Below, one piece after another: positions 1 through 6,590 of a DNA stretch of 7,227 nucleotides (position 1 is its first letter; each line of letters opens with the position of its first letter). The notes under the pieces are model-generated. The model made no database searches, was not told the origin of the DNA, and saw only the letters and a list, made by a program, of their open reading frames with translations. This DNA is from Oscillospiraceae bacterium (lineage in GTDB: Bacteria; Bacillota; Clostridia; Oscillospirales; Oscillospiraceae): contig SVKT01000085.1 of the NCBI GenBank assembly GCA_015068335.1, forward strand, positions 1-7,227, given 5' to 3'. The position numbers and the translations under genes were made by a program.

Positions 1-1658
1 CCGTCCTCGATCACCGCGATGCGGTCTGCGTTGCGGACGGTGGAAAGCCGATGGGCGATGATGATGGTAGTGCGCCCCTCAGACAGCCGTTCAAATGTCT
101 CCTGCAACCGCGCTTCCGTCACGCTGTCCAGCGCGGAGGTCGCCTCGTCCAGAATCAGCACCGGAGGATCTTTCAGGAAGATCCGGGCAATGGAGATCCG
201 CTGCTTCTGTCCGCCGGAGAGCAAAGTGCCCCGCTCGCCCACATAGGTGTTGAAGCCGTCAGGCATCGCGACGATATCATCATAGATCTCCGCCAGTTTC
301 GCCGCCTGCGCCACTTCTTCCTCCGTTGCCGTGGGGCGTCCGTAGCGAATATTTTCCAGAATGCTGGCCGCAAAGAGGAACACCTCCTGCTGCACCACAC
401 CCACGTTCTGCCGCAGCGATTCCTGCGTCACCTGCCGGACATCCTCACCATCCAGCCGGATGGCGCCGTCGGTCACATCGTAAAAACGGGGGATCAACTG
501 ACACAGGGTGGATTTTCCGCCGCCGGAGGGGCCTACCACCGCGAGAGTTTCCCCCGCCTTGATGTGCAGATCCACATCGTGCAGCACCGCCAGATCGTCC
601 CGATAGGAAAAACTGACCCGCTCCACGTCGATGTGTCCCTCCACCCGGGAAAGCACCTTTGCATCCGGGGCGTCCTGCAAGGCGGGTTCTTCGCGCATCA
701 GTTCAATGAACCGCCCCAGACCGGCCGTTCCCTTGGCGAACAGTTCCGCAAAGACGGCCAGTTTCCGGACCGGGTTGACAAAGGTGGTGATATACAGGCT
801 GAATGTGATGAGGTCTACGGTATTCATCTGCCCCTTCATAATGAAAAAGCCGCCGGCAGCGATGACTGCCACAGACAAAATGCACAGAAAGAACTCCATC
901 ACCGCGTTAAAGCGGCCCATCGCCTGATGGAACTGCTGCTTGGAGGTCTTGAAACTGTCGTTGGAGGCGCCGAACTTCTTCAACTCCGCACCTTCGTTGG
1001 CAAAGGCTTTCGCTGTGCGGATGCCGGAGAGTGCAGACTCGATGTCCGCGTTGATGACGGCGGTACGCTGCTTGACCTTTCCGGAGGCCTCCCGCATAGA
1101 CTTGCGGCAACTCCAAACCACCACCAGAAACACCGGCAGGATCATAGCGATCACCAGCGCCAGACGCCACTGGATGGTAAACATAACCGTCAGCGCGCCC
1201 ACGATGGTCACGCCGGAGATGAAAATGTCCTCCGGGCCGTGGTGGGCAAGTTCCGTGATGTCAAACAGGTCGGAGGTCAGCCGACTCATCAACTGGCCAG
1301 TCCGGTTGCGGTCGTAGTAATCAAAACTCAATTCCTGCATATGACGGAAAAGATCCCGACGGATATCCGCCTCCACCAGAATGCCGAAGGTGTGGCCCCA
1401 GTAGCAGATCACATAGGTCAGCACCGCGCGCAGCGCAAACGCCACCAGCACCACCGCCATCACGGCGAAAAAGGTCTGGTAGGCGCTTTCGGGCAGTAAC
1501 TCGTGCATACACCATCTGGACACATAAGGAAACGCCAGATCGATCACAGAGATCAGCAGCGCGCAGGCCATATCCATCAGGAACAGTTTCCTGTGGGGCT
1601 TGAAATAGGAGAGAAAGATCTGCAAGGCAGAGCGTTCCCGGAAGTCTTTACTTGTCAC
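1..1658 (-). CDS. ABC transporter, fused permease and ATP-binding protein (type I exporter half-transporter), C-terminus cut by window edge
   Basis: This is a half-size ABC exporter that should dimerise in the cytoplasmic membrane and couple ATP hydrolysis to export. The substrate cannot be read from the sequence. 552 residues are visible. An N-terminal six-helix membrane domain (first two helices near residues 25-47 and 63-87) is followed by a nucleotide-binding domain from about residue 340. That domain has Walker A GPSGGGKST (376-384), Q-loop Gln424, signature LSGGQ (480-484), Walker B LILDEATSALD with Asp504 and catalytic Glu505, and H-loop His536, so it looks catalytically intact. Homologues are usually 570-600 residues, so only a short tail is missing. 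The start is GTG at 1656-1658, preceded by a GAGGGGGG ribosome binding site with a 6-base spacer. It probably has its own promoter, because a hairpin separates it from the gene upstream. MsbA/LmrA-like multidrug or lipid export is the default family guess. A heterodimer partner could lie beyond the left edge. Confidence 0.95.
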   Translation of the reverse strand, partial: MTSKDFRERSALQIFLSYFKPHRKLFLMDMACALLISVIDLAFPYVSRWCMHELLPESAYQTFFAVMAVVLVAFALRAVLTYVICYWGHTFGILVEADIRRDLFRHMQELSFDYYDRNRTGQLMSRLTSDLFDITELAHHGPEDIFISGVTIVGALTVMFTIQWRLALVIAMILPVFLVVVWSCRKSMREASGKVKQRTAVINADIESALSGIRTAKAFANEGAELKKFGASNDSFKTSKQQFHQAMGRFNAVMEFFLCILSVAVIAAGGFFIMKGQMNTVDLITFSLYITTFVNPVRKLAVFAELFAKGTAGLGRFIELMREEPALQDAPDAKVLSRVEGHIDVERVSFSYRDDLAVLHDVDLHIKAGETLAVVGPSGGGKSTLCQLIPRFYDVTDGAIRLDGEDVRQVTQESLRQNVGVVQQEVFLFAASILENIRYGRPTATEEEVAQAAKLAEIYDDIVAMPDGFNTYVGERGTLLSGGQKQRISIARIFLKDPPVLILDEATSALDSVTEARLQETFERLSEGRTTIIIAHRLSTVRNADRIAVIED

Positions 1659-1690
1659 GGCTATCCCCCCTCAGGTTTTTTCAACTATAT

Positions 1691-1719
1691 AGTGTACCAT
1701 AGATCCCATTTTCACGCAA
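1691..1719 (-). promoter_or_regulatory. Possible promoter of the ABC exporter gene, overlapped by a palindrome
   Basis: On the minus strand TTGCGT (1714-1719) and TACACT (1691-1696) are 17 bases apart and lie about 30 bases upstream of the GTG start. Each matches the sigma-A consensus only partly. A second -10-like hexamer, TATAGT, lies at 1684-1689. A perfect 10-base palindrome, ACTATATAGT (1684-1693), overlaps both -10 candidates and could be a small operator. The promoter call is weak. Confidence 0.35.
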
Positions 1720-1721
1720 CG

Positions 1722-1757
1722 AAATATCCCCGAATGCTGCGGCATTCGGGGATATTT
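1722..1757 (-). terminator. Long perfect hairpin after the zinc-ribbon/Ig-like gene, probable terminator
   Basis: Bases 1722-1737 and 1742-1757 are perfect inverted complements (16 bp) around a 4-base loop. The hairpin starts 11 bases past the stop codon of the zinc-ribbon/Ig-like gene. In the direction of that gene the 3' arm ends in ATATTT followed by CGTT, a modest U-tract partly inside the stem. On the plus strand the arm ends in a run of five T. The hairpin could therefore work in both directions, but no plus-strand gene ends here. Termination of the upstream minus-strand gene is the simplest reading. Confidence 0.7.
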
Positions 1758-1768
1758 TTATATGCAGT

Positions 1769-2704
1769 TTATCCGGTGCAGCGAACGATGCAGGTGGCCG
1801 TGCCGCCGTCCCAGGTGACGGTGACCTTGGCCTGTCCCTTACCCACGCCGGTAACGGTGCCGTTATCGGAAATGGTGGCAACGCTGGTCTTGTCGATGGT
1901 CCAGGTCAGACCGGTGGTCAGACCGCTGACCCGCAGGCGGAACGTCTCACCCTTCTTGATGGTGAAGTCGGTGCGGTTCAGTTCGTGGTTCTCGGCAGGA
2001 GGCGTCGTGGGGGTGGTGGTGGGTTCGCCGCCTTCGGAGGGCTTGGGAGCGCCAGACACGCGCACGATACAGGTGGCCTTCTTGCTGCCGTCGGTCACCA
2101 CGATCGTGGTGTTGCCGCCGGCGACAGTAACAATCTTGCCATTGCTGTCAACGGTAGCAATCCTGGGATCCTTGCTGATCCAGGTATAGTTACCGGAGCC
2201 GCCGCTTACTTTCAGGGTCCAGGCGGTGCCTGCGCCCTTCAACGTAAAGTCATTCTCTGCGCCGGCGTTGGACAGGACCAGTCCGTCGGGCAGTTTCACA
2301 GCCGCATCGTATGCGGAAACCTCAGGGGTCTGCTCCTCGGGAGGCGTGACAGGGTCAGGCTCCTCGGGCATCGTCACATCGGGCGCATCGGGATCGATGG
2401 GCTCGATGGGCGTTCCCTGGGGCTGCTGTTCCTGCTCCTGCTCCACGGCGGGGCCGTCGGGCTGTTCGTCTTCCTTGCCGAACTTTTCCGCCAGTTTGTC
2501 GCCCCAGAGCAGATAGGCCAGCAGGGATCCCATAATCAGGATCAGCACCACCAGTGTCGGGGTCATCATACTGTACCCTCTCGACCGGCTTCCGGGTCTG
2601 AAAGTTTTTCCTTTTCGCATCATCTCATCCTCCTCACAGAAAGGACATTCACGATAGGTATCCGAATATTCATTCCCACAAACGGGGCAGTCTTTCAAAC
2701 CCAT
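1769..2704 (-). CDS. Membrane-anchored zinc-ribbon protein with two extracellular Ig-like (BIG2) domains, function unknown
   Basis: This 311-residue protein has an unusual build. The N-terminus is a short zinc ribbon with Cys6, Cys9, Cys20 and Cys23 (CPVC and CPFC knuckles). A basic stretch (residues 30-42) and one transmembrane helix (49-67) follow. Next is an acidic, Pro/Glu/Gln-rich linker (about 73-130), then two Ig-like domains at about 142-218 and 243-311, joined by a Thr/Pro-rich linker. Both Ig domains show BIG2 features, such as a central Trp, a VAT or IAT strand, a DxNG turn and a closing TCIVR strand. The basic residues before the helix predict a cytoplasmic zinc ribbon and exposed Ig domains. 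I chose ATG at 2702-2704 because GGAGGG lies 6 bases upstream. The in-frame ATG 18 bases earlier would put that site inside the gene. It looks monocistronic, with its own strong promoter and a hairpin behind it. Adhesion or envelope sensing is possible, but nothing here proves a role. Confidence 0.88.
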   Translation of the reverse strand: MGLKDCPVCGNEYSDTYRECPFCEEDEMMRKGKTFRPGSRSRGYSMMTPTLVVLILIMGSLLAYLLWGDKLAEKFGKEDEQPDGPAVEQEQEQQPQGTPIEPIDPDAPDVTMPEEPDPVTPPEEQTPEVSAYDAAVKLPDGLVLSNAGAENDFTLKGAGTAWTLKVSGGSGNYTWISKDPRIATVDSNGKIVTVAGGNTTIVVTDGSKKATCIVRVSGAPKPSEGGEPTTTPTTPPAENHELNRTDFTIKKGETFRLRVSGLTTGLTWTIDKTSVATISDNGTVTGVGKGQAKVTVTWDGGTATCIVRCTG

Positions 2705-2734
2705 AACACACCCTCCGGACATTTTCTTATTTAC

Positions 2735-2763
2735 ATAATATCTGTTTTTTGCATACCCGTCAA
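2735..2763 (-). promoter_or_regulatory. Sigma-A-type promoter of the zinc-ribbon/Ig-like gene
   Basis: On the minus strand TTGACG (2758-2763) and TATTAT (2735-2740) are separated by exactly 17 bases. Each differs from consensus at one position. A transcript would start near 2728, giving a leader of about 24 bases before the ATG that contains the GGAGGG ribosome binding site (2711-2716). No clear terminator is visible between the second chromate-transporter stop (2815) and this promoter, so some read-through from the birA operon is possible. Confidence 0.8.
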
Positions 2764-2814
2764 GAGTTACCTGTCGTTTTTCCGCGAAGTGTGTCCGATC
2801 CTGTCACCGTTCCG

Positions 2815-3414
2815 TCAAACCCCCGCAAAGCCAAACGCGATGCCCACCGCGGCGGACAGCGCGATAAACACGATGGGATGCCAGTCTTTGACCTTCTTCA
2901 CGCAGTTGGTCAGCACCAGCAGCACCGCCGCAAGAGCAACGCCTTTCCAGTTGATCAGATCGCCGTGCACCGACATATGGTTCACCATCCCCACGGTGGC
3001 GACTTCGATCCCGGTCAGCACTTCCAGCGCAACGCCTACAAAAGCCGCGCCGATGAGGCCGGAGGATGCAGGACGCAGACCGTAAAAGGCCCGATCCACA
3101 TAACGGTTATCGCGGAAACTTTTCAGCACCGCCGCAATACAGAGGATCACGATGATGGAGGGCGTCACCTCGCCCAGCGTGGCGATCAGCGCGCCGGGCA
3201 CGCCGCCCACCGTAAAGCCCACATAGGTGGCCATATTGATGCCGATAGGACCGGGAGTGGACTCGGAGACCGCCATCATATTCATCAGGTCTGCGTAGGT
3301 GTACCAGCCGGTGGACTCGCCGATATTTTTCAGGAAAGGAATGGTCGCCATACCGCCGCCGACCGCAAACAGGCCGGTCTTGAAAAACTCCCAGAACAGT
3401 TTCAGATAGATCAT
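2815..3414 (-). CDS. Chromate transporter family (CHR) short subunit, second gene of the pair
   Basis: This 199-residue membrane protein is a short-chain CHR family member, which corresponds to one half of the full-length ChrA antiporter. Such halves are normally encoded in pairs and act together. The characterised function is chromate efflux, but many anaerobe members are untested, so the natural substrate here is open. Visible hallmarks are the FKTGLFAVGGG segment (glycines 19-21), the STPGPIGIN motif (52-60) and the GEVTPSIIVI helix, followed by further hydrophobic helices to the C-terminus. The ATG (3412-3414) overlaps the TGA of the preceding subunit (3411-3413) in an ATGA arrangement. 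A GGAGGT ribosome binding site sits 9 bases upstream, inside the preceding gene. This implies translational coupling and balanced synthesis of the two halves. Confidence 0.92.
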   Translation of the reverse strand: MIYLKLFWEFFKTGLFAVGGGMATIPFLKNIGESTGWYTYADLMNMMAVSESTPGPIGINMATYVGFTVGGVPGALIATLGEVTPSIIVILCIAAVLKSFRDNRYVDRAFYGLRPASSGLIGAAFVGVALEVLTGIEVATVGMVNHMSVHGDLINWKGVALAAVLLVLTNCVKKVKDWHPIVFIALSAAVGIAFGFAGV

Positions 3415-3953
3415 TTTCCGCGCACCTCCAATCCTTTCAGGGCGATGCCTGAGAGCGCTGCCGCAATGACGAACCAGACCGGCGAGAGATCCAAAAAGAC
3501 GCCGCCCAGCAGCACCACCGCAAAGATGGCGGCGGTGCGCTTATCGATGACCGCTTTTTTCAGCAGTTTTTTCACGGCGTTGAAGATCAGCACGCAAATG
3601 CACACCTGAATGCCGGCAAAGGCGTTTTTCACCGCCGGCAGGTGGGAAAATTCCTGAATGATGCCCGCCAGCAGCGTGATGATGAGCAGCGAGGGCGTAA
3701 CCACACCAAGCGTCGCCAGAATGCCGCCGAGGATCCCTTTGTGTTTCTGCCCGATGAACGTGGCGGTATTCACCGCGATAATGCCCGGCGTGCACTGGCT
3801 GATGGCATAATAGTCCATCAGTTCTTCCTCGGTGACCCAATGCTTCTGGTCCACCACTTCCCGCTGCAAAATCGGCAGCATCGTCATACCGCCGCCAAAG
3901 GTCATCACGCCGATTTTGGCATAGGTGATGTACAGTTCCCAAAGTTCTTTCAT
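3411..3953 (-). CDS. Chromate transporter family (CHR) short subunit, first gene of the pair
   Basis: This is a 180-residue CHR family half-protein, partner of the subunit encoded next. Visible family features are KIGVMTFGGG near the N-terminus (glycines 20-22), MLPILQREVV, a QCTPGIIAVNTATFIG stretch (53-68) and a GVVTPSLLII helix. Position 58 of the usual TPGP motif is Ile instead of Pro, a difference from its partner, which keeps TPGP. I chose ATG at 3951-3953 because a TGAGG ribosome binding site lies 9 bases upstream and the MKEL start is typical of the family. Upstream in-frame GTG (3966-3968) and ATG (3960-3962) codons are less likely. The gene begins 11 bases after the birA stop, so it is probably cotranscribed with birA. 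Confidence 0.92.
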   Translation of the reverse strand: MKELWELYITYAKIGVMTFGGGMTMLPILQREVVDQKHWVTEEELMDYYAISQCTPGIIAVNTATFIGQKHKGILGGILATLGVVTPSLLIITLLAGIIQEFSHLPAVKNAFAGIQVCICVLIFNAVKKLLKKAVIDKRTAAIFAVVLLGGVFLDLSPVWFVIAAALSGIALKGLEVRGK

Positions 3954-3964
3954 ATCACACATCC

Positions 3965-4765
3965 TCACTCAATATACCCATATAGGCCGCGCACGGAGAC
4001 TTCTCCGGCGCGCACGGTTTTGCGCTCGCCGGTCAGCGTCCGCACCGTCAGGCCAAAAGTTTCATCCACATCCAATGCCGCGGCAAGTTCCCGCGTGCCA
4101 TCCGGTGCGATCAACTGCACCTGTTTTCCCAGATTGACACAGTCCCGCCGGTAGGCCGCCAGCCACGGCGTCAAGTCATCTTCCTTTACCGCGGTATAGA
4201 GCCGGTCCAGTGCCCCGATCAATGCGGCGGCCAGTTCCGCCCGGGCCACCTCTCTGCCCACCTGCACGGCAAGCGATGTGGCCAGTTCCGCCACCTCCGG
4301 CGAAAAATCCGCCGCAGTCTGGGAAACGTTGACTCCAACGCCAAGCACCACGCAGGGCTGCGTCCCATCCAGTACCAGTTCGGTCAGGATACCGCAGAGT
4401 TTTTTCCCGCCCAGCACCAGATCGTTGGGCCACTTCACGCCCGGGCGAACGCCGCACACCTGCTCCACCGCATCGCACGCCGCGACAGCAGCCATCGCCG
4501 TCAGCGGCAGCAGCCGTTCCGGCGGAAGGTGCGGACGCAGCAGGACGGACAAGTAGAGCCCCTTCCCTTCCGGCGATTCAAAGGAGCGCGTCATCCGCCC
4601 CCGTCCCGCCGTCTGATGTCCCGCGATCACCACCGTGCCGTCTGCCGCGCCGCGGAGTGCCTGTGCTTTCAGGCAGGTGTTGGTGGAATCGATGGTATCA
4701 AAATACAGGATGGTGCTGCCCACCGTTTCGGTTCTTTGCAGATACCGTCGGATCTCCTGTTCCAC
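3965..4765 (-). CDS. birA: Biotin--[acetyl-CoA-carboxylase] ligase, group I (no DNA-binding domain)
   Basis: This 266-residue enzyme should activate biotin with ATP to biotinyl-5'-AMP and attach it to the acceptor lysine of biotin-dependent carboxylases or decarboxylases in the cytoplasm. The catalytic domain shows DSTN (26-29), the biotinyl-AMP loop GRGRMTRSFESPEGKG (54-69), the YLSVLLRP strand (71-78), KWPNDL (111-116) with its conserved lysine, and KKLCGILTE (121-129). The small SH3-like C-terminal domain covers roughly residues 220-266. The protein starts directly with the ligase fold and has no helix-turn-helix, so unlike E. coli BirA it is not expected to repress biotin genes. The start is GTG at 4763-4765, with GGGAGG 7 bases upstream. 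It is the first gene of an apparent operon with two CHR transporter subunits. No functional link between biotinylation and those transporters is obvious. Confidence 0.95.
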   Translation of the reverse strand: MEQEIRRYLQRTETVGSTILYFDTIDSTNTCLKAQALRGAADGTVVIAGHQTAGRGRMTRSFESPEGKGLYLSVLLRPHLPPERLLPLTAMAAVAACDAVEQVCGVRPGVKWPNDLVLGGKKLCGILTELVLDGTQPCVVLGVGVNVSQTAADFSPEVAELATSLAVQVGREVARAELAAALIGALDRLYTAVKEDDLTPWLAAYRRDCVNLGKQVQLIAPDGTRELAAALDVDETFGLTVRTLTGERKTVRAGEVSVRGLYGYIE

Positions 4766-4806
4766 AGACCCACCTCCCTTTTGTCGCAGTGTTTCTTCCC
4801 TCTGTT

Positions 4807-4835
4807 ACCATAGCACTTTCGGGGCAAAAAGTAAA
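4807..4835 (-). promoter_or_regulatory. Probable promoter of the birA-chromate transporter operon
   Basis: On the minus strand TATGGT (4807-4812) is preceded by TGC, giving an extended -10 (TGnTATGGT). TTTACT (4830-4835) lies 17 bases upstream as a -35. The -35 is part of the T-rich tract that follows the terminator hairpin of the upstream transporter gene, so the two elements are directly fused. The transcript would start about 35 bases before the birA GTG. Confidence 0.55.
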
Positions 4836-4861
4836 CCGCCCGATCCGTTAAGATCGGGCGG
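4826..4861 (-). terminator. Intrinsic terminator of the lysine transporter gene
   Basis: Bases 4836-4845 and 4852-4861 form a perfect 10-bp G+C-rich stem with a 6-base loop. On the minus strand it is followed by TTTACTTTTT. It begins 16 bases past the stop codon of the NhaC-family gene, the expected position and orientation for its terminator. Confidence 0.88.
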
Positions 4862-4877
4862 CTTTGAGAAACCGTTT

Positions 4878-6521
4878 TTACTTCTTTGCGGTGACAGTCT
4901 TGATGCCGAAGAGAATGGCCACAGTCAGTACGATGCCCACGGGCAGCATAATGATGGTGGGGATATTCAGCGCGAAGAACACGCCGGTCAGCAAGTAGCA
5001 CACCAGAGAGATGCCGGCCGCCAGAATGGCGTAGGGCAACTGGGTGTTGACGTGAGAGATATGCTCGCACTGGGCACCGGCAGAAGCCATAATGGTGGTG
5101 TCGGAAATGGGAGAGCAGTGGTCGCCGCAGACAGCACCGGCCATACAGGCGGAGATGGAAACGATCATCAGGGTGTTGTCCATATTGCCGCCAAAGACGG
5201 AAACCACAATGGGGATCAGGATGCCGAAGGTACCCCAGGAAGTACCGGTAGCAAAGGCCAGGAAGCAGCCAACCAGGAACACGATGGCAGGCAGCAGAAC
5301 GATCAGGTTGCCGGCGGAGGACTCCACGAGGCCGGCCACATAGTCAGCGGCACCCAGAGAGTCGGTCATTGCCTTCAAGGTCCAGGCGAAGGTCAGGATC
5401 AGGATGGCGGGAACCATAGACTTGAAGCCCTCGGGGATGGCAGTCATACACTCACGGAAAGTGAGCACGCGGGTAGCCAGATAATAGATCAGAGTCAGGA
5501 CCAGTGCCACGACGGAGCCGAACACCAGACCAACGGAAGCGTCAGATCCTGCAAAGGCATCCACAAAATTGGCGCCGTCGAAGAAACCGCCGGTGTAGAT
5601 CATACCGATGACGCAGCAGACGATCAGCACAACGATGGGCAGCACCAGATGGGCCACGGTGCCCTTGGCGCTGATTTTATCTTCGGGAGCGGGATCGGCG
5701 CCGGTGAGGCTGGCGTAGACTTCCTTCTCGCTCTCCTCGGCGGTGTGGGACTCGGCCTCAGCCTTCTTCATAGGACCGAAGTCAAAGTTCATAATTGCCA
5801 AAGTCAGCACCATAACGAGGGTCAGCAATGCATAGAAGTTGTAGGGAATGGACTTGATAAACAGGGTCAGGCCATCGGTGCCGTCCACAAAACCGGACAC
5901 AGCAGCCGCCCAGGAGGAGATGGGGGCGATGATGCAGACGGGAGCGGCAGTAGCATCGATCAGATAAGCCAGTTTGCTGCGGGAGATGTTGTGCTTATCG
6001 GTGAGGGGGCGCATCACGCTGCCCACAGTCAGGCAGTTGAAATAGTCGTCGATGAAGATCAGGCAACCCAGAGCCATCGTTGCGATTTGGGCACCCACGC
6101 GGGTCTTGATGTGATCGGCAGCCCAGCGGCCGAAGGCGGCGCTGCCGCCGGCGCGGTTCATCAGGATGACCATAGCGCCCAAAACGACCAGGAAGATCAG
6201 GATGCCCACGTTCCAACTGTCAGAGAGTTGGGCGATCATACCGTCCACGAACACGTGGTTGATGGTGCCTTCAAAGTTGAAACCGGAATACATCAATCCG
6301 CCGGCCAGGATACCGATGAACAGAGAGGAGTACACTTCCTTGGTGATCAGGGCCAGAGCGATGGCCACCACAGGGGGCAGCAGGGACCAGGCGGTCTGGT
6401 AGAAGGGGATCACAACTTCTGCATCTTCGCCGGTGGCGAAGGCGGTGACGGTCATCATACACAGCGCCAGAGCCATCAGGATCACTGTGCCGAACCGCCG
6501 GGAAATACGACGAGTCTTCAT
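4878..6521 (-). CDS. lysW: NhaC-family transporter, predicted lysine transporter (LysW type)
   Basis: This 547-residue polytopic membrane protein belongs to the NhaC branch of the ion transporter superfamily, usually annotated as a Na+/H+ antiporter. Family motifs are FIDDYFNCLTVGSVMRPL (156-173), DATAAPVCIIAPISSW (189-204), GTSWGTFGILIP (426-437) and CGDHCSPISDTTI (465-477). The fold is two hydrophobic halves joined by a charged cytoplasmic-looking loop (about 250-285). A lysine riboswitch precedes the gene. NhaC-family genes under lysine riboswitches have been predicted by comparative genomics to be lysine transporters and named LysW. The likely job is therefore lysine uptake driven by an ion gradient, made when lysine is scarce. 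Residues 1-29 resemble a cleavable signal peptide (basic RRISRR, hydrophobic core, AFA before position 30). The ATG (6519-6521) is 9 bases from a strong AAGGAGG site (6531-6537). The transporter family is certain, but the substrate rests on regulation. Confidence 0.9.
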   Translation of the reverse strand: MKTRRISRRFGTVILMALALCMMTVTAFATGEDAEVVIPFYQTAWSLLPPVVAIALALITKEVYSSLFIGILAGGLMYSGFNFEGTINHVFVDGMIAQLSDSWNVGILIFLVVLGAMVILMNRAGGSAAFGRWAADHIKTRVGAQIATMALGCLIFIDDYFNCLTVGSVMRPLTDKHNISRSKLAYLIDATAAPVCIIAPISSWAAAVSGFVDGTDGLTLFIKSIPYNFYALLTLVMVLTLAIMNFDFGPMKKAEAESHTAEESEKEVYASLTGADPAPEDKISAKGTVAHLVLPIVVLIVCCVIGMIYTGGFFDGANFVDAFAGSDASVGLVFGSVVALVLTLIYYLATRVLTFRECMTAIPEGFKSMVPAILILTFAWTLKAMTDSLGAADYVAGLVESSAGNLIVLLPAIVFLVGCFLAFATGTSWGTFGILIPIVVSVFGGNMDNTLMIVSISACMAGAVCGDHCSPISDTTIMASAGAQCEHISHVNTQLPYAILAAGISLVCYLLTGVFFALNIPTIIMLPVGIVLTVAILFGIKTVTAKK

Positions 6522-6537
6522 TTGGGGATTCCTCCTT

Positions 6538-6571
6538 AAAAAAATGAAGTCATGATCCCATCATGACTTCA
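6538..6571 (-). terminator. Riboswitch-controlled intrinsic terminator in the lysW leader
   Basis: On the minus strand TGAAGTCATGAT, a GGG loop and ATCATGACTTCA form a perfect 12-bp stem (6545-6556 with 6560-6571). It is followed at once by seven U (6538-6544). The U-tract ends exactly where the AAGGAGG ribosome binding site of the transporter begins, so a terminated transcript lacks the whole translation start. The 5' arm (minus-strand sense) is also complementary to the 3' strand of the aptamer closing helix, which makes the terminator conditional. Confidence 0.93.
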
Positions 6572-6590
6572 CACAGTTCCTCGTATGCAA

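Noticed and set aside
51..1499. 482-codon open frame on the plus strand
   Set aside because: It is antisense to the ABC exporter, whose minus-strand frame carries every expected ATPase motif. The product is His/Arg/Gln-rich with no recognisable domain.
2705..2722. Upstream ATG giving six extra residues to the zinc-ribbon protein
   Set aside because: The GGAGGG ribosome binding site lies inside that extension and is ideally spaced for the ATG at 2702-2704.
2764..2814. Possible terminator after the second chromate-transporter gene
   Set aside because: No stem of useful length followed by a U-tract could be drawn, only an imperfect GTG...CAC inverted repeat.
1985..3085. 366-codon open frame on the plus strand
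   Set aside because: It crosses the zinc-ribbon/Ig-like gene, its promoter and the end of a chromate-transporter gene in antisense. Low-complexity Gly/Arg/His content marks it as a shadow.
2749..3609. 286-codon open frame on the plus strand
   Set aside because: It is antisense to both chromate-transporter subunits and has a His/Arg-rich composition with no domain.
4635..6539. 634-codon open frame on the plus strand
   Set aside because: It lies antisense to the lysine transporter and its translation is a His/Gln/Asp/Gly-rich low-complexity sequence. That is typical of the mirror frame of a G+C-rich membrane protein gene. No ribosome binding site or family resemblance.
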